DNA of 45,349 bases from assembly GCA_030431475.1 (NCBI GenBank), contig JAUIJD010000037.1, forward strand, positions 1-45,349, written 5' to 3'. Numbering within the stretch: the stretch's first letter is position 1; each line of letters begins with the position of its first letter. Position numbers and translations under genes: made by a program. The stretch is from Verrucomicrobiia bacterium (GTDB taxonomy: Bacteria > Verrucomicrobiota > Verrucomicrobiia > Verrucomicrobiales > Akkermansiaceae). This document shows, piece by piece, positions 21,282 to 29,159 of this stretch. The notes below the pieces were generated by a model. It was given only the letters and a program-made list of their open reading frames with translations, was not told where the DNA came from and ran no database searches.

Positions 21282-24200
21282 TCATCGCGTGGGCGCGGGA
21301 TCAATGTCGAGATAGACGGAGTGGAAGCCGTCGTGGAACTCGAAGAAGGGCTTCAGTTTCGTGTTGCCGATCTGGAAGTGCAGCTTCGCGGGATCGCCGG
21401 AGATGGTTTTCCCGAGGTCGTCCATGGCGAGCGTGACGCGGCGCCAGGTATTCCGGGGCCCGGTTTCCTCGGCGGCGAGGAGGACCGGCCCGTAGAAGAG
21501 GCTGGCGACATTCGGTTGGTCCATCAACGGCATCAGGCGGAAGGACATCGGAATGGTGATCTCGATCGTGTCGCCGTCTTCCCACTTGCGGTCGAGCGTC
21601 GCGTAGTGGCCCGGGACGGCTTCCAGTTTCGCTTCCTCGCCGTTGATGCGGATGAGGAAGGCCTCGCTCGTCCACCCGGGGACACGGACATGGATGGGGA
21701 ACTCACCGCTTCCTTCAAGGGTGAGCGTGGTGCTGCCGGCGAAGGGGAAGTTCGTCGCCTGGGTGAGCTTCACGCCCTTTTCCTTCCAGTCGAGGCTCGA
21801 GGGGACGAACAGGTTCACGTAGAGCGCGCTGTTGTCGGAGGCCTTGAAGTAGATCGAGTCCTGAAGCTTGGTGCCGCTCTCGATGGCGGTGCCGTTGCAG
21901 CAGGTGAAGCCGTCCATGTGCGGGTTGCCGAAGGACTTCTTCGAGCCGGGGTTCAGGGGGACGTGGTAGGTGTTGGCCGGCGTGTGTTCATCGACCGAGG
22001 CGAGGATGTGGTTGTAGATCGCCCGTTCGTAGTAGTCCATGAACCCGGCCTCCTGCTCGTACATGAAAAGCTCGCGGCCGAGCTTCAGCAGGTTGTAGGT
22101 CGCGCAGGTTTCGTTCTGGCCGCCTTCGGAAAGTCCGTTGTGGAAAAGGGTGTCCGGTTCGGCGGTGAAGCACTCGGCGTTGTTGGGGTTCCGCGCGCCC
22201 GCGACGCCGCCGATGGAGTACATGTAGCCGTGCTCGCAGCGGTTCCAGAAGTTGTCGGCGACCGCGAAATAGGGGAGCTCGTGGTTGTTGCGGTAGGTTT
22301 CGAGGGCACCGAGGATCTGCGGGATGTGCTGGTTGGCGTGGAGGCCGCGGATGGTGTCGACGTTCTTCGCAAGCCCGTGGCGGTGGTCGGCGTCGCCGAA
22401 GAAGAAGGTCGTGTTGTCGAAGAGTTTGGCGGCCTCGAGGAAACGCTCGTCGCCCGTCACCCGGTGGAGTCGGGCGAGGATCTCGTTCATGCCTCCGTAC
22501 TCCCCGGCGATGTAGCTGCGCCACATCTCGATCAGGGTTTCCTGCGGCAGCGCTTCGAGCCGGGCGTGGACCCACAGGCCCATGTCGCGCGCGACCTCGA
22601 GGGCCTTCGGGTTGCCACCGACCTCGTAGCAATCGACAAGCCCGGCGAGAATCTTGTGGAGCGTGTAGTAGGGTGCCCAGATCTGGTGGTTGCCGCCGCC
22701 GTAGGTCGCGCCGTTCTCCAGCATGATGAACTGGTCCGGTGGATACCCGCTGATGAAGCCGGTGCCCCAGTTCCAGTAGTCGGTGCGGATGCCCTCCGAG
22801 CCGAGGTCGGAATCGTAGCCGTCCTTGCCGGGGCCGGGCGGGACCTTGGTGGGGTCGGAGACGGAGGGCCCGCCCTCCTCCGCGGGCTTGCCGGCCATCT
22901 GCGAGAGCTCGTGAAGCACGTCGATCATGTGCTCCATCTTCTTCTCGAACCCGGCCTGCAGCTCCGGATCATACGAGCTGCCGGCGTAGGCCTGGGCGAG
23001 GGCGGTGAGGTAGTGACCGCTGGCGTGGCCGCGCAGGCGGGTGGTCGGGCTGTCCCAGACGCCGAGCGGCTCGATGCCCTCGGGCTGCTCCTTGCCGAAG
23101 GCATCGCGGAAGACCCAGAGGAATCGATCGGGATCGCTGGCGGCGAGGCCCTCGAGGAACTTGTCGCGGTGCTCGATGAAGGCGGTCGGTTCGCCGCTCT
23201 CGTTCGGCTCGAGGACGACCTGGCCGAGGGGGAAGGGGAAAATCTCGTGCTTCGGAGCGGCTGCGGCTTTACCGGCTTCGACCACCTCGACCGTGGCCTT
23301 GGCTTCGAGGTCGGTGCCGGGAATCCGTCCGATGACGGTGTGGCTGCCGGGCTTGGCGACGCTCCGGTTGTCGGTGGGGGAGGGCCAGATGACGCGGACC
23401 GCTGGCCCTTCGGCGTCGTCCTGGTAGTTCCCGGAAACGAAATGCGGGAGATGGGGGAGATGGCCGACCCGGGTGGTCACCGTGACCTCGGCGACGCCCT
23501 CAAGCCCCGGATGGAGCCGACGGGCGCCGTCTTCGCGGTAGCTTTCGACGTCGCCTTCCACCGAGGTGATCTTGTCGTCCGAAATGGCGTTGTGATGGAT
23601 CGCGGCGACCTGCTTCCCGTTGAGGGCGCTGCGGTAGAAGCGCACGTCGTGGAGCCGACCGCCGAGTCGGGTCCCGTCCCCGGCGATGGAGCGGCCGAGG
23701 AAGAGGCGGGTCTTGTCACCGACCAGGGAGGCAACCGTCGCCTTCACACTCTCCGATCCACCGACCCGCTTGCCATCGATGTAGAGGTTCAGCGTTTTCT
23801 CGGCGGCATCGAGGACGGTGGCGAGGTGGACCCATTCCTCCGCCCGCACGCGGAAACTGGCAGGACCGGCTTCCTCTCCGCCTGCGGTCAGGCGGACGGA
23901 GCAGCCGCCTTCACGCTCGGACCCCATCGGGACGAGGCCGAGGTGGTGCCCCGCGTCGTAACCGAGATCAAAGAACCATTGATCGGCGGTCTCGTCGTCG
24001 ATCCTCACCCAACCGGTCATGCTGAAGCTGACCGCATCCCCGATCGCCGTGGTCGGGATCTCGATGAACGTGCCTGCGTCGCCGCCGGGCAGCGAGAGGA
24101 CCTTGCCGAACTTCTCGTCTTCGACGAACTCGTGGCCGCTTCCCGTGGCGGTGGCATCGAGTCCGTTGCGCGACCAGTCGTCGAGGTCGCCGTCGAAGAC

Positions 24201-24317
24201 ATAACGAGAGATGAGGGCGGTTTCTCCGATGCCGTCGAGGAACTGGTCGCCGTCCTCGGCGAGAAGCGTGGCGGTGGACATGAGGATCAAGGGCAGAAGT
24301 CGTGAGGTCATGGACAT
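21282..24317 (-). CDS. GH127/146-type beta-L-arabinofuranosidase-like enzyme with LamG and Ig-like domains
   Basis: The 1011-residue protein starts at 24317 (or at the second ATG, 24311) with a signal peptide (MTSRLLPLILMSTATLLA). A LamG sandwich (about 35-245) contains WVHLATVLDAAEKTLNLYIDG. An Ig-like region (about 250-345) follows. The catalytic part (about 355-930) belongs to the DUF1680/GH127 superfamily: LRGHASGHYLTALAQAYA, the barrel, and the metal/cysteine centre Glu736-x-Cys738 (NETCATYN) plus Cys806-Cys807 (TCCNGT). These match the Zn-binding Glu, Cys, Cys, Cys set of characterised GH127 enzymes, in which one Cys is the nucleophile. It should release L-arabinofuranose. It starts 10 bp after the VapC toxin gene and may be read through from the arabinoside operon upstream. 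GH127 versus GH146 cannot be settled from sequence alone. Confidence 0.9.
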   Translation of the reverse strand: MSMTSRLLPLILMSTATLLAEDGDQFLDGIGETALISRYVFDGDLDDWSRNGLDATATGSGHEFVEDEKFGKVLSLPGGDAGTFIEIPTTAIGDAVSFSMTGWVRIDDETADQWFFDLGYDAGHHLGLVPMGSEREGGCSVRLTAGGEEAGPASFRVRAEEWVHLATVLDAAEKTLNLYIDGKRVGGSESVKATVASLVGDKTRLFLGRSIAGDGTRLGGRLHDVRFYRSALNGKQVAAIHHNAISDDKITSVEGDVESYREDGARRLHPGLEGVAEVTVTTRVGHLPHLPHFVSGNYQDDAEGPAVRVIWPSPTDNRSVAKPGSHTVIGRIPGTDLEAKATVEVVEAGKAAAAPKHEIFPFPLGQVVLEPNESGEPTAFIEHRDKFLEGLAASDPDRFLWVFRDAFGKEQPEGIEPLGVWDSPTTRLRGHASGHYLTALAQAYAGSSYDPELQAGFEKKMEHMIDVLHELSQMAGKPAEEGGPSVSDPTKVPPGPGKDGYDSDLGSEGIRTDYWNWGTGFISGYPPDQFIMLENGATYGGGNHQIWAPYYTLHKILAGLVDCYEVGGNPKALEVARDMGLWVHARLEALPQETLIEMWRSYIAGEYGGMNEILARLHRVTGDERFLEAAKLFDNTTFFFGDADHRHGLAKNVDTIRGLHANQHIPQILGALETYRNNHELPYFAVADNFWNRCEHGYMYSIGGVAGARNPNNAECFTAEPDTLFHNGLSEGGQNETCATYNLLKLGRELFMYEQEAGFMDYYERAIYNHILASVDEHTPANTYHVPLNPGSKKSFGNPHMDGFTCCNGTAIESGTKLQDSIYFKASDNSALYVNLFVPSSLDWKEKGVKLTQATNFPFAGSTTLTLEGSGEFPIHVRVPGWTSEAFLIRINGEEAKLEAVPGHYATLDRKWEDGDTIEITIPMSFRLMPLMDQPNVASLFYGPVLLAAEETGPRNTWRRVTLAMDDLGKTISGDPAKLHFQIGNTKLKPFFEFHDGFHSVYLDIDPAPTR

Positions 24318-24327
24318 GGGGAAGGGG

Positions 24328-24729
24328 TCATGGGGAGCGCCAGCTCTCGACGAGCAGGCCGGGGACGCGTTGGAACTCGTCGAGGTTTTCGGTCACCAGC
24401 ACCGCGCCGAGCGAGCGCGCGGTGGCAGCGATCATGAGGTCGTTCGCGCCGATGATCTGGCCGGCGGCTTCCAACCCGGCGCGGATCGAGGCGTAGTGCT
24501 CGACTGCCTCGCCGCCGAAAGGGACCAGAGGCATGGAACTCAGGAGATGATCGACCTTCGCACGCTCCCCGATCGGATCGCGGCTTTTCAAGCAGCCGGT
24601 CAGCAGTTCAGCCCGGACGACCTCCGACACGACGAGGCTCTCGGGCTCGATTCTTGCCAGCTTGGCCAGGGTTTCCGGGCGCTTTCGCAACAGGTCGATG
24701 AAGACGCTCGTGTCCAGGCAGTGCTTCAT
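24328..24729 (-). CDS. vapC: VapC-type PIN-domain toxin
   Basis: This 133-residue protein is a complete PIN-domain ribonuclease. The acidic active-site residues are in place: Asp6 (CLDTSVFIDLL), a Glu near 40 (VVRAELLTG), an Asp near 96 (GANDLMIAATA) and an acidic/Asn site at the end (TENLDEF). VapC toxins cleave tRNA or rRNA and are neutralised by a cognate VapB. The start codon overlaps the stop of the upstream antitoxin gene (ATGA), the normal arrangement. What is unusual is the location: all genes around it, in the same orientation and tightly spaced, encode secreted glycan-degrading proteins. Confidence 0.94.
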   Translation of the reverse strand: MKHCLDTSVFIDLLRKRPETLAKLARIEPESLVVSEVVRAELLTGCLKSRDPIGERAKVDHLLSSMPLVPFGGEAVEHYASIRAGLEAAGQIIGANDLMIAATARSLGAVLVTENLDEFQRVPGLLVESWRSP

Positions 24730-24983
24730 GCGCCCTGAGCCGGTTCGGGTTCATCGAGGTGGATGTCGTCGAGCGGGATCGGGATCTCCTCCGGGGCTTC
24801 GAGATCGCTTTCGCCCCACGATTTGATCGTCTCAAAGTAGCCCTCCGGCCAGCCTTTCGCGGGCTTTGCGGCCTCCTTCAGGTGCTCGCGCGCCCAGCCG
24901 GAAACGGACTTGTGTTCACGCTTCGCAGCCGCCGTCACGGAGTCGAGCGTCTCGTCGTCGAGGTAGATGGTGAGTGTCGCCAT
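24726..24983 (-). CDS. vapB: VapB-type antitoxin
   Basis: The ATG at 24983 gives 85 residues. The N-terminus MATLTIYLDDETLDSVTAAA resembles a ribbon-helix-helix DNA-binding domain (strand, then two helices, about residues 2-45), and KSVSGWAREHLKEAAK fits the second helix. The acidic, proline-rich C-terminal half (about 55-85) would wrap and inhibit the toxin. An ATGA overlap joins it to vapC. An AT-rich inverted repeat directly upstream of its start is the expected place for autorepression by the VapBC complex. A longer in-frame start at 25055 would run through that repeat and is unlikely. Confidence 0.9.
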   Translation of the reverse strand: MATLTIYLDDETLDSVTAAAKREHKSVSGWAREHLKEAAKPAKGWPEGYFETIKSWGESDLEAPEEIPIPLDDIHLDEPEPAQGA

Positions 24984-24986
24984 GTA

Positions 24987-25011
24987 GCACTTATATCTGC
25001 ACTTATAAGTG
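24987..25011 (-). promoter_or_regulatory. Probable VapB autoregulatory operator
   Basis: CACTTATAAGTG (25000-25011) is a perfect 12-bp palindrome, and GCACTTATA occurs twice as a direct repeat (24987-24995 and 24999-25007). The stretch is strikingly AT-rich for this GC-rich region and sits 4-28 bp upstream of the vapB start, as expected for an antitoxin operator and promoter. Confidence 0.65.
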
Positions 25012-25036
25012 GCGTCAAGCGGGCCTCCATGCCCGC

Positions 25037-26581
25037 TCAGTCGGCCTTGAACCACTGCTCGTGGATGTCGGCGGTGCCGGAGAGGCCCTTCGCGAGCTTC
25101 AGGCGGTAGTCGTATTTTTTGCGCCGGGTTTCGTCGCCTTCGTAGATGTAGTCGGTGCTGCAGACGACGGCGATGACGACGCCGTTCTTCACCGGCTTGG
25201 TGAGCTTGAGCGCGCAGGGGCCCTTCTCGACCGGACGGCTGTAGACGACGCTGCCGTCCTCGGCTCGATAGACGAGCTGGCAGCTCATGTTTTCCTCCTT
25301 CGGATGGAAGTAGAGTCCGACGATGTCACCGGTGTCTCCGGAAACCTTGAGCGGGATCTGGTTGGCGCCGGTCCAGCCGGGCAGCGTCCGCTCCTCGGGC
25401 ACGAGCATGTCGTCCTCGACCGTGGTCTTGGCGTAGCAGGTCGCCTTCCACGGCTCGCATTCCTTCCAGATTGGGTCGCCCTCGGCGACGATCTCAAGGC
25501 CCCAATTGTTGGTGAGAAGTCGCTCGTAGGCCTTCGACCAGCGGCCGAAGTCGCAGAACGCCGCGCGGCCCCGATACTCCTGGACCAATCGACGCGTCTG
25601 CTCGTCGCCCAGGCCGCCCTCGGATTTGGCGATGCCTTCCAGCACGCGGCCTTCGCAATGCTGCCAGATCCAGGCGATGCTTTTCTCCGAAACGAACTCG
25701 CCGAGGAAGTACGGGAAGGCCTCGCTGTAGGCGACGCCACCGAGCAGCTTGCGCCAGGTGGCGTAGCCCCGGCCGCTTGGATCATTGCCCTGATGGACTC
25801 CCTCGGCGGAAGGGCCACCGAAGCTGCCGTCCTGCAGCCAGCCGCTGTAGCACTCGATCGGCATGAAGGGGGCGATCATCGAGCCGGCGCTCAGCCAGCC
25901 CATGCTGTCGGTCGAACCGCCGCGTTTGGCCGCCATCATGCCGAGCACCCAGTTGTTGCCGCCCTCGTGGAACCACGCGGCCTTCTTGCAGCCGGGCATG
26001 TCGGCCTGGATCGCGTGGACGTACTCGTGCACCACGGCGCCGGTCTGGTAGCCGGCGTCGTCGTTCGGGTAGTCCGGGTCGAAGCACCAGACCGGGTAGT
26101 AGGAAAGCAGTACCATGGGCCAGTCCTCGCCGTCGTGGTGCACGCTGCCCATCCAGCCTCCGAGCGCCTCGTTGTCGGCGGGGTCGGTGGACATGCCGGA
26201 GCCGAAAAGATAGACGGTGCTGTAGTAGCCTTCCTTGGCCCGCTTGTCGGGCGGCCAGCCGAACTCCTTGCGGATGTAGGCGGCGTCCTCGTCGAGGCGC
26301 TTCAGCATCGGCATCCACGCGTCCTCGGTGACCTTCGGATTCTTGTCCGGACCGTAGCGGAAGCACCACCAGCCATGGACGATGGTGTCCTCGACGTTCT
26401 CCACGCCGTCGTCGAGCACCTTGGTCGGCGGCGGGATCTTCGTCGTCTCATCGGCGAAGTCGTATTCGAGTTTCGGGTGGTAGGCGGGCCACTTGACGGG
26501 ATCCGCGGCCGGATTGGCCTGGGCCGGGGCCAGCCATGCGAGGCCGGCAAGGGTGGGGGTGATGAGGAGCTTCGCGTTCAT
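25037..26581 (-). CDS. Secreted HExxH metalloprotease-like protein
   Basis: The ATG at 26581, just 6 bp after the GH43 stop, gives 514 residues with a signal peptide (MNAKLLITPTLAGLAWLAPAQA). A zinc-peptidase signature lies at VVHEYVHAIQ (His185, Glu186, His189), followed by WFHEGGNNW with Glu206 as probable third ligand. This HExxH-16-E spacing is that of gluzincins. The N-terminal region has GWWCFRYGP and YYSTVYLFGSGM. The C-terminal part (about 390-514) looks beta-rich (SGDTGDIVGLYFHP). I do not recognise a named family with certainty; a DUF6055-like protein is one possibility. Its place at the end of a glycosidase operon suggests it cleaves a glycoprotein backbone after sugar removal, though a zinc-dependent glycan hydrolase cannot be excluded. 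Confidence 0.85.
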   Translation of the reverse strand: MNAKLLITPTLAGLAWLAPAQANPAADPVKWPAYHPKLEYDFADETTKIPPPTKVLDDGVENVEDTIVHGWWCFRYGPDKNPKVTEDAWMPMLKRLDEDAAYIRKEFGWPPDKRAKEGYYSTVYLFGSGMSTDPADNEALGGWMGSVHHDGEDWPMVLLSYYPVWCFDPDYPNDDAGYQTGAVVHEYVHAIQADMPGCKKAAWFHEGGNNWVLGMMAAKRGGSTDSMGWLSAGSMIAPFMPIECYSGWLQDGSFGGPSAEGVHQGNDPSGRGYATWRKLLGGVAYSEAFPYFLGEFVSEKSIAWIWQHCEGRVLEGIAKSEGGLGDEQTRRLVQEYRGRAAFCDFGRWSKAYERLLTNNWGLEIVAEGDPIWKECEPWKATCYAKTTVEDDMLVPEERTLPGWTGANQIPLKVSGDTGDIVGLYFHPKEENMSCQLVYRAEDGSVVYSRPVEKGPCALKLTKPVKNGVVIAVVCSTDYIYEGDETRRKKYDYRLKLAKGLSGTADIHEQWFKAD

Positions 26582-26586
26582 GGGGA

Positions 26587-28296
26587 TCAGCGGTGAATGT
26601 TGACTTCGAGGGTGACGTAGCCGGCGTCCTGGCCGGCCGCCTTGCCTTGGATCTTGAAGGATCCGGGCTTCGCATATTGTGCGGGGTCGACGTCGGGCCA
26701 CTGGATGGGCACCGGGATCGTGCCCAAGGGGTCGATGTCCAGGTTCACGGTCTTGGGAAGCTCGAGCGGCTTGCCGGCCTTGGTCGAGATCCGGCCGCTC
26801 GGCAGCTTCCTGGCGGGTGGTGAGTAGACCTCCCATTCCGAGGCCATCATCGAGTGGAAATACTCGCCTTCCGGCTGGCCCTTGAAAGTGGCACGGAGGG
26901 TCTTGGTGACGACCGGCTCGAACTCGACCGTGATCCACTCGTCGGCCTTCGTCGGATACTCCGTGCCGTCGATCTCCTGCCAGGCGCCGTTCTCGTCCCG
27001 ATACTCGAGTTTCCATTCCGCCGGCACCCGGTGCCAGTTCGGATCCTGGTGGAACATGATGCCGGCACCGGAGATCGGCACCGGAGTGTCCCATTCATAC
27101 TGCGCCCAGTCGGATTCGACCTTCGACTCGTTGCCCCGGTAGGTGCTCCACATGTCGGGGGGCAGGCGCACCACCGGCGGGCGTCCGTCGTGAAGTGCCG
27201 CCAGACTCATGGGAGGCTCTTCGGAAAAGGAAGCCGTCAGCTCCGCCTCGCGGGCGAGGTTGTTGGTGAGTTGCATCGAAGGCGGGTTCGCCCAGGTCTG
27301 CTCGACGGGCAGGATCTTGTCGCCGTCCCATTTCACCTCGTCGATCGCGACCGAGCGACGGAAGTGCCCTCCGGTCTCGGCGTCCTTCGTGTGGTAGGTG
27401 ATCCACCATTTGCCCCCGTGCTCGATGACGGACGGGTGGACCGTCGTGGAGGACGTGCCCCAGAGGATCATCCCCTGCGTTTTCCACGGTCCGGTCGGCG
27501 AGGAGGACGTGGCGTAGGCGATGGCGGCCTGGTAGTTCGACGGGGTGTATTCGGTGCCGCCGAGCTTCCAGTCGTAGATGCAGTAGTAGAGGTCGTTGCG
27601 CTTGAAGACCCACGGCGCCTCGTAGAAGGCCTCGAAGCCGCCCATGGTCGTGATCTCGCCGTCCATGGCGGTCAGCGACTCGTCGAGCTTCACCACCCGC
27701 GCGACGCCCCACGACCCCCAGTAGAGATACGCCGTGCCGTCGTCGTCGATGAACAGGTGCGGGTCGATGACCTCCTGGCCATGCGGTTCATCGCCGAACA
27801 CGTCCTTCCAGGTGACCAGCGGCTTGCCGATCGGGTCCTTCCACGGGCCGAGCGGCCCCTCGGAAACCGCAACGCCGATCGCCATGTTGTTCGGAACCTC
27901 TTCGTTCTTCCACTCCACCGGCACATACCAGTAGAAGCGGCCGTCCTGGCCTTTCGCGCAATGGCCGGCGTAGGCCCGGTTGCCGTTGGCCCAGTCGAAG
28001 ACCTTGTCGGGATCGAGATTGTTTTGATATAGCTCCCAGTCGCCCGACTCCGGATCCTCGGTGACGAAGACGCCGTAGTCGTACATCACGAAGCCACCGA
28101 CTTCCGGCGGCGGTTCGTCGTGGCCGGCGTAGATGTAGAGTTTTCCATCGTCGGAAAGCGGGGCGGCATCGGCGGAGAAGTAGCTGCCGTCGCCGATGAT
28201 GGGATTGCCCTCGCTGTGGAAGGCCTTGGTCGGCTTCGGCGCGGCCGAGGCGACGGAGAAGGCGGCCAGAAGGAGGATCGGGGTTCGTGCGTTCAT
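26587..28296 (-). CDS. Secreted GH43-type glycosidase with discoidin-like and Ig-like C-terminus
   Basis: This 569-residue protein starts at 28296 with a signal peptide (MNARTPILLLAAFSVASA). The five-bladed propeller (about 25-325) has the three acidic residues of GH43: Asp43 (YFSADAAPL), Asp178 (VIDPHLFID) and Glu226 (FYEAPWVFK). A discoidin-like sandwich (about 335-490) contains DWAQYEWDTPVPISGAGIMF. A bacterial Ig-like region (about 495-569) starts near SGRISTKAGKPLELP and contains a QWPDVDPAQYAKPGSF segment typical of Big_4 domains. GH43 enzymes are mostly arabinofuranosidases, arabinanases, xylosidases or galactosidases, and the adjacent GH127 enzyme favours arabinose. It lies between two HExxH protein genes with gaps of 16 and 5 bp, clearly in one operon. 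Confidence 0.93.
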   Translation of the reverse strand: MNARTPILLLAAFSVASAAPKPTKAFHSEGNPIIGDGSYFSADAAPLSDDGKLYIYAGHDEPPPEVGGFVMYDYGVFVTEDPESGDWELYQNNLDPDKVFDWANGNRAYAGHCAKGQDGRFYWYVPVEWKNEEVPNNMAIGVAVSEGPLGPWKDPIGKPLVTWKDVFGDEPHGQEVIDPHLFIDDDGTAYLYWGSWGVARVVKLDESLTAMDGEITTMGGFEAFYEAPWVFKRNDLYYCIYDWKLGGTEYTPSNYQAAIAYATSSSPTGPWKTQGMILWGTSSTTVHPSVIEHGGKWWITYHTKDAETGGHFRRSVAIDEVKWDGDKILPVEQTWANPPSMQLTNNLAREAELTASFSEEPPMSLAALHDGRPPVVRLPPDMWSTYRGNESKVESDWAQYEWDTPVPISGAGIMFHQDPNWHRVPAEWKLEYRDENGAWQEIDGTEYPTKADEWITVEFEPVVTKTLRATFKGQPEGEYFHSMMASEWEVYSPPARKLPSGRISTKAGKPLELPKTVNLDIDPLGTIPVPIQWPDVDPAQYAKPGSFKIQGKAAGQDAGYVTLEVNIHR

Positions 28297-28312
28297 GGAT
28301 GAAAATCGGTGG

Positions 28313-29152
28313 TCATCGGTTTTTGACGGAGCTGCCGTCGCGCCAGCGGAACTCGGGGGCTTTCGTCGGGTCGTAGCCTTCGAGATGGGCGCGCTGCCCG
28401 GCGGGGCGGTCCATCGGCTTCTTGTAGCGCCAGGGGAGGTCCCCGAAGACCTTCTCGCAGAGCGCGGCGAGAGCGGGGTCGTACTTCTTCAGCTCCTCGC
28501 GGGTATCAATGTCGTTGTGGATGGCGTCCTTCGGGCGGTTGTTGTCGAACCACGACTGCACGCCCTCGGCCCAGTACTCGTGCGCGTTGGTGCCGGCGTA
28601 GGTGTCCTTCCACCGGCCGGCCTTGGTCGCCTTTTCATAGGCGGCGGTGATCTGCTCGTCGAAATCCGGGATCAGGTCGTCGAGGCCGTAGTCGTGGATG
28701 GTGTGCGCGAACTCGTGGATGAGCAGGTTTTCGGTCGAGTAGGGATCGCCGGGGAAGGCCAGCAGGCCCTCCTCGCCGCAGCTGCTGATCCGGCCGCCCA
28801 TGCCGCGGGCACGCTTGTCCCAGAACTCCTTGCGATCCCAGTCGGACTGCTCGGGGACGTCGGTGGTGTACTCGTTGTGTGCCATCACGACGACGCGCAC
28901 GTCGTTCTTCACCAGGGTCGTCAGGATCTCCGGGTGGGCGGTGAGCATCTTGTCGATGATCCAGCCGGCCTCGCGGAGCGCGTGATCGGAAACCTTCGCC
29001 GAGCCGAGCACGGGCAGATCCCCGACCCGCAGGCACTTCTGATAGAATGGATCGAGCTTGAGGCGTTGGCGCAGTTTCTCCGGAACGGGCGTGACTTCCG
29101 GTGCGGCGGTGGCTGCCAGGATGGTGGCGAGAAGAAGAGCGACGAGTCTCAT
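28313..29152 (-). CDS. Small secreted HExxH metalloprotease-like protein
   Basis: The ATG at 29152, 7 bp after the GH127 stop, gives 279 residues with a signal peptide (MRLVALLLATILAATA). The zinc motif is LLIHEFAHTIHD (His146, Glu147, His150). Downstream, AHEYWAEGVQSWF offers Glu192 or Glu196 as third ligand. A HEFAH motif followed by an EYWAE-type motif recalls anthrax lethal-factor-like peptidases, but this is a motif-level resemblance only. The ends are soluble and no anchor is visible. It is not similar in sequence to the 514-residue HExxH protein two genes downstream, so the operon has two independent protease families. A glycoprotein substrate is an inference from context. Confidence 0.85.
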   Translation of the reverse strand: MRLVALLLATILAATAAPEVTPVPEKLRQRLKLDPFYQKCLRVGDLPVLGSAKVSDHALREAGWIIDKMLTAHPEILTTLVKNDVRVVVMAHNEYTTDVPEQSDWDRKEFWDKRARGMGGRISSCGEEGLLAFPGDPYSTENLLIHEFAHTIHDYGLDDLIPDFDEQITAAYEKATKAGRWKDTYAGTNAHEYWAEGVQSWFDNNRPKDAIHNDIDTREELKKYDPALAALCEKVFGDLPWRYKKPMDRPAGQRAHLEGYDPTKAPEFRWRDGSSVKNR

Positions 29153-29159
29153 AAGCGGG

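Noticed and set aside
21321-24305. A 994-codon open frame on the plus strand opposite the GH127-type gene
   Set aside because: Same reason: low-complexity translation, no signal peptide or domain, complete overlap with a gene holding conserved catalytic residues.
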